A DNA stretch of 64,000 nucleotides, taken from Anastrepha obliqua (lineage: Eukaryota; Arthropoda; Insecta; Diptera; Tephritidae). The notes under the pieces were generated by a model that ran no database searches, had not been told where the DNA came from, and saw only the letters and a program-made list of their open reading frames with translations. This document shows positions 43,600 to 54,114 of this stretch, piece after piece (the stretch's first letter is position 1; every line of letters starts with the position of its first letter). The translations under genes were made by a program, and so were the position numbers. The stretch spans positions 58,655,601 through 58,719,600 of the forward strand of contig NC_072894.1 in NCBI RefSeq assembly GCF_027943255.1, written 5' to 3'.

Positions 43600-45539
43600 T
43601 ATCGTTCACGCTCAAGTGCTGTCTACGTGACCACTGTTGTGTGTTCCAGGCGGAGGTAGGTGCTATCGTTAAAGCAGTGGGTTGGCTACTCACTTGACTA
43701 CTCACTCAGCAACTGCAGCTCGAGGAAGCTACTAAGTATAACAAAGTGTCAGCTTCGGATTGTTGAGTTTTATTTTATTTCACGTACGTTTGCAACGTCT
43801 GTCTGAAGGAATATGCGAAATTATCTCAGCTTTTGCCGGACTAAGATTTAGAGATCTTGATGCTCACTGTTTCGGTAGTATGCGTGAAAAAAATAGTAAA
43901 GTGTAAATAGTCATCTTTCAGCATTTCATCTCCTTATACATTCCTTATTACCCGTGTCTCCGCCATCGCCTCACCCCTTTCAAAGGTATTACATTAATTG
44001 CTTATCGAAATAAGCTCTCCAATGGACAACCATATCGAATAACCTATCTCGTCATATTTCTTAGAAATGACGCCAACCCTTCACAAGCAGTTCTTAACCA
44101 AATTACAGCCAGATGCCAGACTTTGTTCAACAGACATCAGATTGATTGATGCTTTCTTGCTTTGATTCTGAGCCAGAACCAGCTGCTGATTAATAATCAT
44201 TCTTAAAAGTACCCTAACAATAGGCTAAACACTATTTCTGACCTTTTGCAAAGCTTTCATTTTACGCTTCGCGCATTTCTTTGCTGGTAGAAAAATATGA
44301 ACGAGCAGCACACTTCGCTTATATGTATGCTGGTATGTTTGTAACTTAGCGCAAGTGTCTCGTGATTTCCGCTTGTAAAGGAGTCCGTGAACGTGGGCAG
44401 CATGCTTAGCGCGTAGTCAACTGCAGGTATCTTGTGTCATTTCCCTTTGCTGCAGAACTAATAGTCACGTATTGCTGGCACGACAAACAGCTACGTCCAA
44501 TGCAGTGATCGGTACTAAACTTGACTCACATATTATTGATGGGAGCCATTCCAGTTTAGTGGGAGAAATAAAAGTTTGTAGAAAAATTCCTTTAATCAGT
44601 TCGTTTTATGGCAACGGTCAAGTGTGCTAAATTTAAACAGCTTTGGAGTGGCAAAGTGGAAATGGGAAAGGGGATAAATTTAATTACGATGAAGGGAAGG
44701 AAAGTTAGTAAATAATGTTTACTATACTAAAACTGTAGTCACGCTTGTAGAGACAGAATTTAATAAGGGCATTTTTAAAATTTTACATGCTTTTCTGTCC
44801 GTTTTAAGACGCAAATTTCCATAAAGAATGAATTAAATTTGACAAAGTTTGCACTGATAGCTACAACAAATTTTTTACCAGGTTATTTTGTATATTGATA
44901 GCTTACGCTTACGCCGGGCAGCCCTTAATGATATTAGCGTCGTGTTTATGCTCAGCTGTATTTGGGTTCTAGGGCACACAGATTTTGAAGGAAATTGTAA
45001 AGCCGATGAGATAACTAGGAAAGATAGTCTTCAACTGCTTACTGATAAAGGTACCATTGGGTTACTTATAGCCACGAGTAAACTAATAATCAAAAAAAAT
45101 GTTAGAGAGATGAAGGCTCAGGCGTAACAGCTAGGATACTATAGGCGAAACAAACAAGAAAAAGACAAAGGAGTTGCTTAGCTTCTCAAGAGATGATATC
45201 TCGAAGGTCGTGGCTTGATAACTGATCATTGGCTATTTGGTAGGTATTGCTTGAGACAAGAAGTTTTCTCCCATGAATATTGTAGCAGTTGTAGAGATGA
45301 GGAAGAGGAAGAAAAAATTGAGCACGTCCTGTGCAATTGTCCAGCCTTAGCTAAAATCAGAGCAGGTTGTCTAGGTAAATATTTTTTCAATTTTCTTACA
45401 GAGCTATCTGGTGTGGTGATGGGACCAATCCTGCGCTTCATAAGAGCCGCATAATGGTTTCACGAAGGAAAGTAAATGAGGTTCCCGTGCAGCACAGTGG
45501 TATTCCAACGGATCCACCATAACCTAACCTAACCTAACT
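43600..45539 (+). pseudogene. Non-LTR retrotransposon RNase H and tail, probably interrupted
   Basis: Two blocks in the same orientation. Block 1 (about 43600-43690) reads CCVFQAEVGAIVKAVGWL, the central RNase H segment of jockey/LOA-type elements. Block 2 (44885-45453) begins VYIDSLRLRRAALNDISVV, the next segment, then IWVLGHTDFEGNCKADEITRK (the catalytic His in GHTD), a stop-ridden linker, and the C-terminal CSSCRDEEEEEKIEHVLCNCPALAKIRAGCLG, ending in a stop at 45452-45454 and a (CCTAA)n 3' tail at 45521-45539. The two blocks would join directly if about 1.2 kb (43690-44885) were removed, which suggests an insertion; two unrelated fragments remain possible. Dead in either case. Confidence 0.7.
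43690..44884. other. Unidentified sequence between RNase H blocks
   Basis: About 1.2 kb of AT-rich, non-coding-looking DNA. I found no clear inverted or direct terminal repeats and no target duplication, so its nature as an insertion is inferred only from the split RNase H domain around it. Confidence 0.4.
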
Positions 45540-46407
45540 TCCGCTTAAGATGGTACTGGCATCGAAATAACTTTAAAGATTTTATTTTTATTGTAGGGGC
45601 TTTATCAATAATATCTTAAGATCATTAAAATCCCGATAGATTTCTATACTAATAAACACCCAGCATGAAATATCTTCAGGAAAGTGCAGTACAGTAAAGT
45701 TATTAAAAACCGCGAAAGTAAAGCCTTTTCAAAAAGGAATGAGAGCACAAAGGCGGCGTTATGGAAACAAAATTATAACAACTCCGGACACAAGTACGCG
45801 TGGTCGCTTTGGGCACGACGAATGCGCACACCTCCCGGCAGGCAGCGCCAACTTCCACAGATTTCTTGGAGTTGCTTACATTGCGACTGTTGACAGAAAG
45901 TGGACTTCTCAGTTTGATCATAAGTCCAAGTAGGAGTCGAGGAAGTGAATAAAAAAGGGCCAAAGAAATTAAAAATTAAAAAAACGGCAAGACCATGACC
46001 ACCATTTTCTGAGATACAGAATAGCGTAATAATTTCATTTATTTATTACCTACCTAAGCGAACTACAATATACGGCTAATACTACGCTAATATACTGAGT
46101 CAGACTCATGGAGCAGTTCTACAGAAGAGGTGTAACAAGTTGACAAAAAGAGTTTACCAGTCGATTCGTTCGTTCACACTGCGAGGATGCGAGGGATAGG
46201 ATGGCTACGGGTCCCCCTACAGTCTGAGCCTGGCTTGCCGTGACCTCTTTCTTTTTTTCAGAATTTATTAAAACGAAATCTAAACATTATTTTTCCAGTG
46301 ACATAAAATCAAGTAAAATTAGGTTTCCCTTGAGAGTGATTACAATGCAAAATAAAAAGTGTCGGTTATTTTTTAAGAGGTTGAGAGCATAAAATGAAAA
46401 TATACTT
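45540..46407. other. No recognised gene
   Basis: Contains overlapping short ORFs at 45684-45963 on both strands that I cannot assign. The rest is AT-rich. Confidence 0.45.
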
Positions 46408-46723
46408 ATATATATAATTGGTGTCTACTCAATGTTTTGGTGTTTGGTCGAGCTCCTGCTCATACTTGGCGTGTGCTTCTTCATGCTGTTCCACAAATAG
46501 AGGGACCTATATTACAATTTTAAGTCGGCTCCGAACGACTTATATTTTTATGAGAAGCTTTTGCGTGGCAAAAATAAACTCGAACGTTTCGCCATTGCCT
46601 GCCGAAGCTCCATCATTATTAGAAAATATTTTTTCTATCATTTGGTGTTTCATGCTCGGAGATCAGATGCTATTCATTTCCGAATGTTAGTGACGCTTCA
46701 ACCCATTCGGCTGCTGTCGCCGC
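46408..46723 (-). repeat. tRNA-derived SINE, near full length
   Basis: The plus strand reads (TA)n, AATTGGTGTCTACTC, GGTGTTTGGTCGAGCTCCTG, CTGTTCCACAAATAGAGGGA, AAGTCGGCTCCGAACGAC, TTTTATGAGAAGCTTTTGCG, GCCATTGCCTGCCGAAG, ATTATTAGAAAATA and finally the head as CAACCCATTCGGCTGCTG. Old and diverged but complete. Minus orientation. Confidence 0.92.
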
Positions 46724-46759
46724 AAATATGATAATACCAAACAGAAATATTATTTTAAT

Positions 46760-47110
46760 GAAGTATTTTTATTATAATCTAGTACATAATTTCATGGCAA
46801 TTCTTTTGTAAAATGATATCCAGCATATGTCCGCCGCGGCTACGAGTTACATGGTCCATTCGATCAGTTTAATTTTTGAGTACTTTTTCCGATAAATCTG
46901 GCCGTATGGTGTCAATGGTGATTTGAATATAGGAATTAATTGATTGTTAAGCACTCTGCATGATAAATTGTGCTGTCCTTTTAGATCCAAATGTCATCGA
47001 TGTTTAGCAAATTAATTTTTGGAAACGAAAATTAGGTCAGTATGGCTTCAAAGCCCTCACGTTTTTCCGTAACGACAGCACCTTTCTCATTTCGAAAGAA
47101 ATAAACACAG
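46760..47110 (-). pseudogene. DD41D transposase remnant
   Basis: The minus-strand translation in drifting frames gives FFRNEKGAVVTEK, FPKINLLNIDDIWI, KDSTIYHAECLTI and, after breaks, KSTQKLN and SNGPCNS. This aligns with the part of the intact 51468-52580 protein running FFKNEAGHNVSVNGE..FFVPELDDVDAGDLWFQQDGATCHTA to the C-terminal basic tail. The second Asp sits in KDSTIYHA. The region of the third Asp is missing. It is a heavily mutated fragment of this superfamily, from yet another lineage. Confidence 0.6.
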
Positions 47111-47320
47111 AATTATTTTTTTTTTTTTTTTCAAAGTAAGTTACTACAATTTGTAAGCATTATTTTGGCGTTAAAGGATTCATGATGGCTTCCCAAACCT
47201 CACTGAAGAGAAATGTCAGCACAGTTTGCCATTCGCAGCTGTCAAATCATGGTTCTCGATATCAATAGTTCTCACGCAGCTAAAAAACACTCGATATAAA
47301 TCTTTACTTTGCATTAATTA

Positions 47321-47854
47321 CAGGGTTACCAATATTCAACGGACCCATATGGCAACCCTGTATCTTTCGACAGGGACAGCAGATCGCTTAATGACATACC
47401 GCGTTGGAAGCGTTAGTCCACGCAGATTTTTACCATGGAACAGTACACGCCCTACGAGCGCTCACAAACTATTGAAATTTACATTCAACAAAAGAAGTCA
47501 ATTGAGAAAACTCAACGTGCGTATAAAAAATTAAATAACGTGAAAAGTGCGCCTTCTAAGGACATCATTAAACGTTTGTATGGAAGGTCTTTGATTGGTG
47601 ATGCCCTTTCTAATCCAAAGAGGCCAAATTGCTCTTGTACGGGCCAGTGTTGAGACGTCGCCAAGGACATCCCAAAATCGCCGTTCTCAGCAGTTGGGTA
47701 TTGCTCGGACCACTTTACAACGAATTATCCGCATTGATTTGCATTTATTCCCGTATAAGATTCAATTGACGCAAAGATTGTTGCCTGCGGACAAGCCTCG
47801 TCGATTGGAATGGGGCCAAAAAACACATGGGTCCGTCGAATATGGGCAACCCTG
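47321..47854 (+). mobile_element. Deleted Tc1-mariner-type element with CAGGGTT ends
   Basis: 534 bp, with TA at 47319-47320 and 47855-47856. The left end CAGGGTTACCAATATTCAAC and the complement of the right end (CAGGGTTGCCCATATTCGAC) match over about 30 bp with several differences. Inside is only the N-terminal part of a transposase: ATG 47435, MEQYTPYERSQTIEIYIQQK, then after a frameshift the HTH-like SQNRRSQQLGIARTTLQRII and RIDLHLFPYKIQLTQRLLPADKP. All three catalytic Asp positions are deleted. The arrangement resembles the N-terminal half of the DD41D proteins in this window. Confidence 0.85.
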
Positions 47855-47856
47855 TA

Positions 47857-49450
47857 TGTATCTTAGGCCATGAAATTATCAGTGACTCTCAGATTTATAA
47901 GAAGATATCAAGGATATTGGCGACAAAGTCTTCTGGAGAAAATGGAACATGGAAACATGCAACATTATTTCACAAGGTAGCATATTTGCTTTCGGCACTT
48001 GAAATGAGGGTAAGGCTAGAATAAATAATGTAATTTTAATTTGCAGAATTTTTTCTTTCAAAACTTGAGCAAAAAAGAACAGCTTTTCAATTTTCATAAG
48101 AGAAGCCATATTATCTACATAAGCGTGGGCGTGCATATTAGTAATTAGAAGAGGCAAGGGCGGAATCAAAAACATACGTTAGAGCGAGAATCCTTTGAAC
48201 CAATGCAGTAGGGTGAGATATTATTCTCCGCTTACTTGTACCAATAGAAAAAGTTTTAAAGTAAACCACGCATTCAAGTATATTCCGAAACGGAGGAGGG
48301 ATTAACGACACTCGCTAATTATTTTAGCTGTCGCCTCTCTAACGGTGACTGACGGCACGAGCAAGATAAAATTTCCGCATGATTGTACAAAACAAAAGAA
48401 ATGCAAACACTAAGCAATTTTTATGTGATTTATCAAACATTTGATTATGATTCATTACAAGAATTATGAGGGTAAATAGAATGCGAAAAATGTATTAGTC
48501 AAGCAAACAGCAAGAAAAGGGAAACTATGAAAAGCAAAAAGAGCAAAAACACGTAATTATAGGGTATTTCATGCGTCGGCAAAAAACGAAAACATACGCT
48601 TTACATGTATTTAGCAAGCATGCAAGTAGTATGCACACATACCTACACATAGACGAACCACTCATAATAGTTCAAGCTCATTATTCGCGCTTTTCTCATT
48701 GTGTTCTATTATACTTTTTACTGCATGGTTATTATTGTTGGTGCACACGCTAGCTGAGTGGGTTGGCTGGCTCGTTCCGATTGGATTGTTGGACGGAAAC
48801 GGAAGTGTGCTTACAATGCTGACATTCAACAACTGTAACAGCAACAGCAATTGTTATAATAAGTCCATTACATACCTGTGCGTAGCGCACACTACATACA
48901 TACGTACAACATATCCACTATGTATACACGTATATCCCTATCTGCCGACATACGAAAATAATCCTATATGTAGATGCATGTTTGTAAGCGGGTGTGCACG
49001 TACGTATGAATGTGCCTAAGTGCTTGCCGCCCGCTAAGTTGGATGCACAAGCATGTAATTGCTTCCGACTGTCGGCATTTGCATGAAAAATTACTCGCTT
49101 TCAGTTACGCACTGCAGGTGGGGCAATTTGCTAACTACAAACGCGTGAACCAGTTCATAGAAAAAAAGAGTTTTTTTGTCGTATTGAATTACCTCTAAGA
49201 ATATCCAAGAGTGCAAAATTGGCGAGCTCAATAGAGGCATTCATATGAATATTTATATATGTATGTATATTCTTCTAAACACATTTTTTGTTATATTCGG
49301 TTTAGTACCATAAGATACCCTTGAAAATTAAATAAATAGTTGAGTAAATATTTTTATATCCGCGCACATTTGTTTATAAGGGCATTCTAATTTTGTTCAC
49401 ATAACGGTTGTATGAAATAGTAAAAAGGAATCAAGATCGATATAGACATA
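47857..49450. other. No recognised gene
   Basis: About 1.6 kb. Includes CATA/TATG-type simple sequence near 48880-49010 and 49245-49270. Short ORFs only. Confidence 0.5.
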
Positions 49451-49454
49451 TTGG

Positions 49455-50503
49455 ATGGAGAATAAGTTCGTAGCGTTTTTATATTTTCCCTTTTATTTTA
49501 CGATTGGTTTGCTGTTTGGCAAAAGGTAAGTCTTCAATTGATAGAACTCTTTCTGCTCTACAAAACCATGTTAATTCTATTTTGAATTATTTCATTTTTC
49601 CTGTTATTCTTTGCTGTTCATCGAAATCACAAAGCTGCCAAAGCAGTGCCTTGGACATTTGCGACGTGTGTGGAGAAAGTGTCATAGGCGAGTCTACAAC
49701 ACGAAAATGGTTTTTAAAAATGGTGACTTTGACACGTCCGGCAGCAGAAGGCCTTCTGCATTCGATGAAGAACGCTTCAAATCACTTTTGAAGAAGAACG
49801 ATCACCAAACCAATCATTAATGGGGGGAAAAAATGTAGTTGGAATTCATCAAAAAATTGGGAGCCTGAGTGCATCACGTGCTCACCGAAAAAAACAAAGA
49901 AAGTCGCCTTCAAATTGCTTCTAAGCATCTTCGTCGAGCAACACGTGGTCGTAAACAGCGCTTTGACGGGAGATGAGAAATGATGTCCATACATCAATAT
50001 GAAGCAAAGAAAGCAGTGGGTGGCTCCAGGAGATACCCCAAAGCCGAGAGGCAAGCCGAATATTCATCCAAAGAAGATCATGATATGTGTTTGGTGGGAC
50101 TGGGGGCATGGTGCTCTGGGAAACGCTCCAAAAGAATGCCACGGTCAACGATGTGGAGCTTATTGCCCAGCTACACCGCGTGAATGAGGCTATACGACAG
50201 AAAAGGCCTGATCGGCATGGTCAACCCGTACCTCTTCACGACAACGCCAAGCCCCATGTTGCACAAATCATTAAAGCCGCACTCCAAGAGCTCAAATGGG
50301 GGGTATTTCAGCATCCGCTGTATTCTCCGCTCCCTTCAAACCATATGAAGAGCGTTACCTTCAATACCAAAGAGGGCCTTAAAAATTGGCTCAACAACTT
50401 CATTGACACCAGACCAGACGATTTTTAACGGAACGGCATCAATAAATTGGTCGAGAGGTTGGAAGAGGTGGAAAACAGCAACGGCGGATATATAATTGAT
50501 TAA
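49455..50503 (+). pseudogene. Mariner transposase pseudogene
   Basis: A decayed DD34D-type transposase spread over all three frames. Recognisable in order: HRNHKAAKAVPWT near 49620, FKNGDFDTSGSRRPSAFDEE near 49715, TGDEK with the first Asp near 49968 (the following Trp codon reads TGA), NMKQRKQWVAPGDTPKPRGKP at about 50000, MICVWWDWG, QLHRVNEAIRQKRPDR, LHDNAKPHVAQIIKAALQELKWGVFQHPLYSP with the second Asp at about 50238, a deletion that removes the third Asp, and NTKEGLKNWLNNFIDTRPDDF to GGYIID and a stop at 50501-50503. The left edge at about 49455 (GGAGAATAAGTTCGTAGCG) looks like a mariner end; no matching right end was found. Confidence 0.85.
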
Positions 50504-51360
50504 CTTGTTGATATAATTATTGCTTTTGGTTTAAATAAATTGTATCACCTGTTTTGATATTCCGGAGCAGTTTGCGAAATTGCAGTTTAAAATTTTTTTT
50601 ATATAAATAATTATTTTTTCGTATCAGGGCAACTAATATCTGTATTTGTTGACTGCTGTTCATCTTTTACTGACAAAGATGTCCAATAAACAAATCAGCT
50701 GTTTATTAGTCTGCATAACAACCGTCTACGCCGCGGTATTTTATAGCCTCAAAAGCATGAAAGCTTGGCAAATAGATCCTCTTGATTTATTAAAATTTAT
50801 TTGTGCTATAAAAACTCAACGATTAAGAACTGTGTGGTACTCGTATTCCTTTTCGTGAAAGGAAACTCTAAACTGTCATTTTCAGCGAGATTCAATGAAA
50901 ATTCCTAATCTTCTTCTTGATTGGCGCGATAACCGCTTCCGCGTTTTTATCCGTTTTTTTCATCCGAAGCTTTTTTTGTTTTTCATTGGGTAAAGATTTT
51001 TATGTGGCGGATCCCAAACTCAGCGCGCACCCAGATTATCATGGATTGATTCTCGTTTGGACCATATGCAAAAGAATCGTTCTAGCTACTTCCATGGAAA
51101 TGGTAACCAGGTACTTCCTGCACTTGCATGGACTTCTACACACGGAACCATCCTCCACACATGAAACCCTTCACTTAAATTTCTAATATTTACTTCTCAT
51201 AAAAAAGCGATTGATGCATTGTACAAACACTCAAGTACAAAACACAATAAATTCACCCTTTAAAAATTTTTTATAATCAACTCGAATTGTACCACATATC
51301 GCAATGCGTGATCATTATTACCCATATTATCTATACTGTGACCAAGCCATATTGAACTAC
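50504..51360. other. No recognised gene; small RTE-like tail at 50906-50945
   Basis: AT-rich. On the minus strand 50906-50945 resembles the RTE 3' end (complement of CTTCTTGATTGGCGCGATAA and CCGCTTCCGCG), so a tiny 3' relic or a non-autonomous relative may be present. The 89-codon ORF at 50917-51186 is unassigned. Confidence 0.4.
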
Positions 51361-51362
51361 TA

Positions 51363-52663
51363 AAGGGTGTTTTTTTTAAAGGTTAGGTTTTCAAGATGAA
51401 ATAAAACGTATATAATTTAATGTTATGGCCAAGAATTTAACTTTATTATAAAGATAAGGGTTTGCCATTATGTTTTAAAAATGATTTCGGGCAAGTGGCC
51501 GCCGCGGCTGGCTCGAATAAATTCCAGCCGAGAGGCCCAATTTTCGACCACTTTTTGCAGCAATTGGGGCCGTATGTCAGCAATAACGCGCCGAATATTC
51601 TCTTCCAAGACGTCAATCGTCTCGGGCTTATCTGCGTAGACAAGCGACTTCACATAGCTCCACAAGAAATAGTCCAGCGGTGTTATATCGCATGATCTTG
51701 GAGGCCACGCCACAGGTCCACGGCGCGAGATAATGCGCTCACCAAAAGTTTCCTTCAATAAATCGATTGTTGCGTTGGCTGTATGGCATGTAGCGCCGTC
51801 TTGTTGGAACCAAAGGTCGCCTGCATCAACATCGTCCAATTCAGGCACGAAAAAGTCATTAATCATGGCTCTATAGCGCTCTCCATTGACTGAAACATTA
51901 TGGCCGGCTTCATTTTTAAAGAAATATGGACCAATGATTCCCTCTGCCCATAGAGCACACCAAACAGTGACTTTTTGAGGATGTAACGGCGTCTCAGCAA
52001 TGGCTTGTGGATTATGTTCACTCCAAATGCGACAATTTTGCTTATTGACATACCCATTCAACCAAAAGTGAGCTTCATCGCTGAACAAAATTTTCTTGTG
52101 AAAATCGGGATCGGTGGCCATCTCGTTTTGGGCCCATTCACCGAACGTGCGACGCGCTTGATGGTCGTTCGGCTTCAATTCTGGCACGAGTTGGATTTTG
52201 TAAGCCCGAAAACCAAGATCCTTCCGCAAAATCTTCCATAAAGTGGATAGGCACATCTCCAATTGCTGCGCGCGATGGCGGATGGACTCATTCGGGTCTT
52301 CTTCGATACTCTGCTCCACAGCAGCAATAGCGTCTTCGGTGCGCACTGTACGACATCTTTGAGGATGCGTATTATCTACTAGAGCAAACGTGGTGCGAAA
52401 CCGATCCATGGTTAATCGAATTATTGACTCTGATGGACGATTATGTCGACCGAATATTGGACGCAGCGCGCGATGCGTCGCGCGAACCGAACCATTATTT
52501 TCGTAATAAATTTGCACGATTTGCAAACGTTGTTCAGGTGTAAGTCTATTCATTATGAAATGGCAAACCAAACTGAGCATAAATCAAGTGACAGCTGTCA
52601 AAAAGACCATCCACGAAAAAAGGAGTGCCAACTTGAAAACCTAACCTCTAAAAAAACACCCTT
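51363..52663 (-). mobile_element. DD41D (rosa-type) transposon, apparently intact
   Basis: 1301 bp flanked by TA at 51361-51362 and 52664-52665. The terminal inverted repeats are about 32 bp: AAGGGTGTTTTTTTTAAAGG on the left and the complement of CCTCTAAAAAAACACCCTT on the right, both continuing into GTTAGGTTTTCAAG. The transposase gene fills the body on the minus strand. Confidence 0.96.
51468..52580 (-). CDS. DD41D mariner-like transposase, intact
   Basis: A 370-residue DDE transposase for cut-and-paste movement of the surrounding element. The frame opens at 52580 (MLSLVCHFI) but the ATG at 52553 (MNRLTPEQRLQIVQIYYEN, 361 residues) is the more likely start, since relatives begin there. The N-terminal HTH region (residues about 10-130) includes SVRATHRALRPIFGRH and the second helix set ESIRHRAQQLEMCLSTLWKI. 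The catalytic residues are Asp168 (ILFSDEAHFWLNG), Asp261 (WFQQDGATCHTA) and Asp303 (CDITPLDYFLW), with 41 residues between the last two. This spacing defines the DD41D/rosa group. There are no stops or frameshifts, and both ends and the TA duplication are present, so the copy may be active. The deleted copy at 40048-40977 is a very close sibling. Confidence 0.96.
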   Translation of the reverse strand: MLSLVCHFIMNRLTPEQRLQIVQIYYENNGSVRATHRALRPIFGRHNRPSESIIRLTMDRFRTTFALVDNTHPQRCRTVRTEDAIAAVEQSIEEDPNESIRHRAQQLEMCLSTLWKILRKDLGFRAYKIQLVPELKPNDHQARRTFGEWAQNEMATDPDFHKKILFSDEAHFWLNGYVNKQNCRIWSEHNPQAIAETPLHPQKVTVWCALWAEGIIGPYFFKNEAGHNVSVNGERYRAMINDFFVPELDDVDAGDLWFQQDGATCHTANATIDLLKETFGERIISRRGPVAWPPRSCDITPLDYFLWSYVKSLVYADKPETIDVLEENIRRVIADIRPQLLQKVVENWASRLEFIRASRGGHLPEIIFKT

Positions 52664-52665
52664 TA

Positions 52666-53159
52666 CTTGTTCGGTTTCAGGAGACCAGCTGATGTGGTAT
52701 TTGTTCTATTAATTTGGGTTTATTTGTTTTTAATTTTTAACATTTTCGGAATCAAAAGCACACCCAGAACACATTGTACTTGTTGTTTTTGCTCTACTGC
52801 TACTACCTCTTCAGTGTACCCTGACTGTGACCTATTTGTTTGTAATTCAATCATACCTTTTTTCTTCCATCATGTTTGAAATAATTTTGAGTTTTTACTG
52901 TCAAGTAGCGTGTCAAAACATACATACAGACATATGCACACATATACTATATCTCACATTTACTTCACAAATATATTTTTAATATTTCTGTCTCGTACTT
53001 AATAAATTTATTTCCCAAAAACAAAAAAGCGAACATACAAAAGCTTTAATAATCAATATTTAAGCCCCAAACTAAAAAATTGTGAGCATTCCAGCAAGCA
53101 GCACAAATTTCTCTTTCTTTTTGGACATTACCGCCGGAAAAAAGTCCCCAGCCGCAAGC
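52666..53159. other. Upstream region of the membrane-protein gene
   Basis: AT-rich, with TATG-type simple sequence at 52918-52950. An open frame reaches upstream of the chosen ATG (to a GTG at 53082) but contains no ATG. No TATA box is singled out with confidence. Confidence 0.4.
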
Positions 53160-53843
53160 ATGTATATCCAGTCGCCCACTGCGGATAGTTTGAACGCTTT
53201 TGGTCACAATTTATTGGAATTGGTGCATAAATATTTGCGCATCATATTCATTTACAGTTACTTGCTGGTTTTGTTGTGGTCAGTGCTCCTCCGGCCGGGC
53301 ATCGACATCGATGTACGTTGGGTGCCCAAAACGTTTTTCACCTCGGCCAAGCAGATCACCTGCATCATTCGTATGCATCACAAACCGCTCGCTCTATTGG
53401 AATCTGGATTTTTTAGCATAATCGCAATGTTTGGGTACTTTTGCGGTTGTGGCGGCGTAGCTGCGTTAAATCGTCATCTCTACGGCGATACATTGGCCAC
53501 ATTCGAACAGGCTATGATGGGTGTACGCCAAAAGTATTACTGGATTTGCTTGATACCGTGGATAGTTACCTTCGCGCAGAATTGGTTACATAATCTTGGA
53601 CAAGTTTTATTGTTATTCAGTGGCTACGAAGTGTATGAAGCACACAATATATACTCGGCAATGATTTTGTTGTTGACCTACTTTATGGTGCAGATTTTGC
53701 TTGCCAGCGAAGTGATTTTTATGGCATTGTACGGTTGGTGTGCCATGAAAAATATAAACGAGGAGAATGCCGAATGGGAACGTAAGAAGAAATCATTTTT
53801 CAGTATGGATATTTTAGATTCAGTATTCGGTACGATGAAATGA
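53160..53843 (+). CDS. Predicted four-helix membrane protein, family unknown
   Basis: The only convincing non-transposon gene here. From ATG 53160 it encodes 227 residues (MYIQSPTADSLNAFGHNLLE) in one uninterrupted exon. The open frame extends upstream but only from a GTG, so this ATG is taken as the start. Hydrophobic segments at about 27-45, 83-102, 127-153 and 165-194 suggest four membrane helices. A loop of about 50-80 is rich in basic residues, the second helix has the unusual FGYFCGCGGV, and the C-terminus is charged (NINEENAEWERKKKS). No signal peptide is evident. A poly(A) signal lies 24 bp after the stop. I do not recognise the family. The short 3' end and lack of introns are compatible with a compact or retroposed gene, or with the last exon of a longer one. 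Confidence 0.75.
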   Translation: MYIQSPTADSLNAFGHNLLELVHKYLRIIFIYSYLLVLLWSVLLRPGIDIDVRWVPKTFFTSAKQITCIIRMHHKPLALLESGFFSIIAMFGYFCGCGGVAALNRHLYGDTLATFEQAMMGVRQKYYWICLIPWIVTFAQNWLHNLGQVLLLFSGYEVYEAHNIYSAMILLLTYFMVQILLASEVIFMALYGWCAMKNINEENAEWERKKKSFFSMDILDSVFGTMK

Positions 53844-53866
53844 GTGGCATTATATATTATCCAATG

Positions 53867-53872
53867 AATAAA
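53867..53872 (+). terminator. Poly(A) signal AATAAA
   Basis: AATAAA within CCAATGAATAAAATTG, 24 bp after the stop codon at 53841-53843. The position suits cleavage of a very short 3' UTR. AATAAA is common by chance in such AT-rich DNA, so the support is its placement. Confidence 0.55.
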
Positions 53873-54114
53873 ATTGTACCCATTTCGCATTTTTTAATGA
53901 AATGTTTCTACAAATCCACAAATAATATAAAATTTCATTGAGGTGTTCGATCTCTATAGATAAGTGTAATGATAATAAGGAGTCCAAGGCTCAACGAACA
54001 ACAACATTTTGTACGTTTGATTGTCACAGCAAAGTAGAAAACAAGGAATGAATTCGCCTTGTTTCATTCTGTGCTGATAGCGGCATGGACACGGCGAAAG
54101 AAAAAAAAACTTAG

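Noticed and set aside
45521..45539. (CCTAA)n resembling the insect TTAGG telomere repeat
   Set aside because: Only about four units, sitting exactly where the 3' tail of a non-LTR element is expected. Flies generally lack the TTAGG telomere.
53082..53159. N-terminal extension of the membrane protein from a GTG
   Set aside because: Non-ATG starts are rare in animals and the first in-frame ATG at 53160 gives a complete protein. The upstream part is Ser/Ala-rich and unremarkable.
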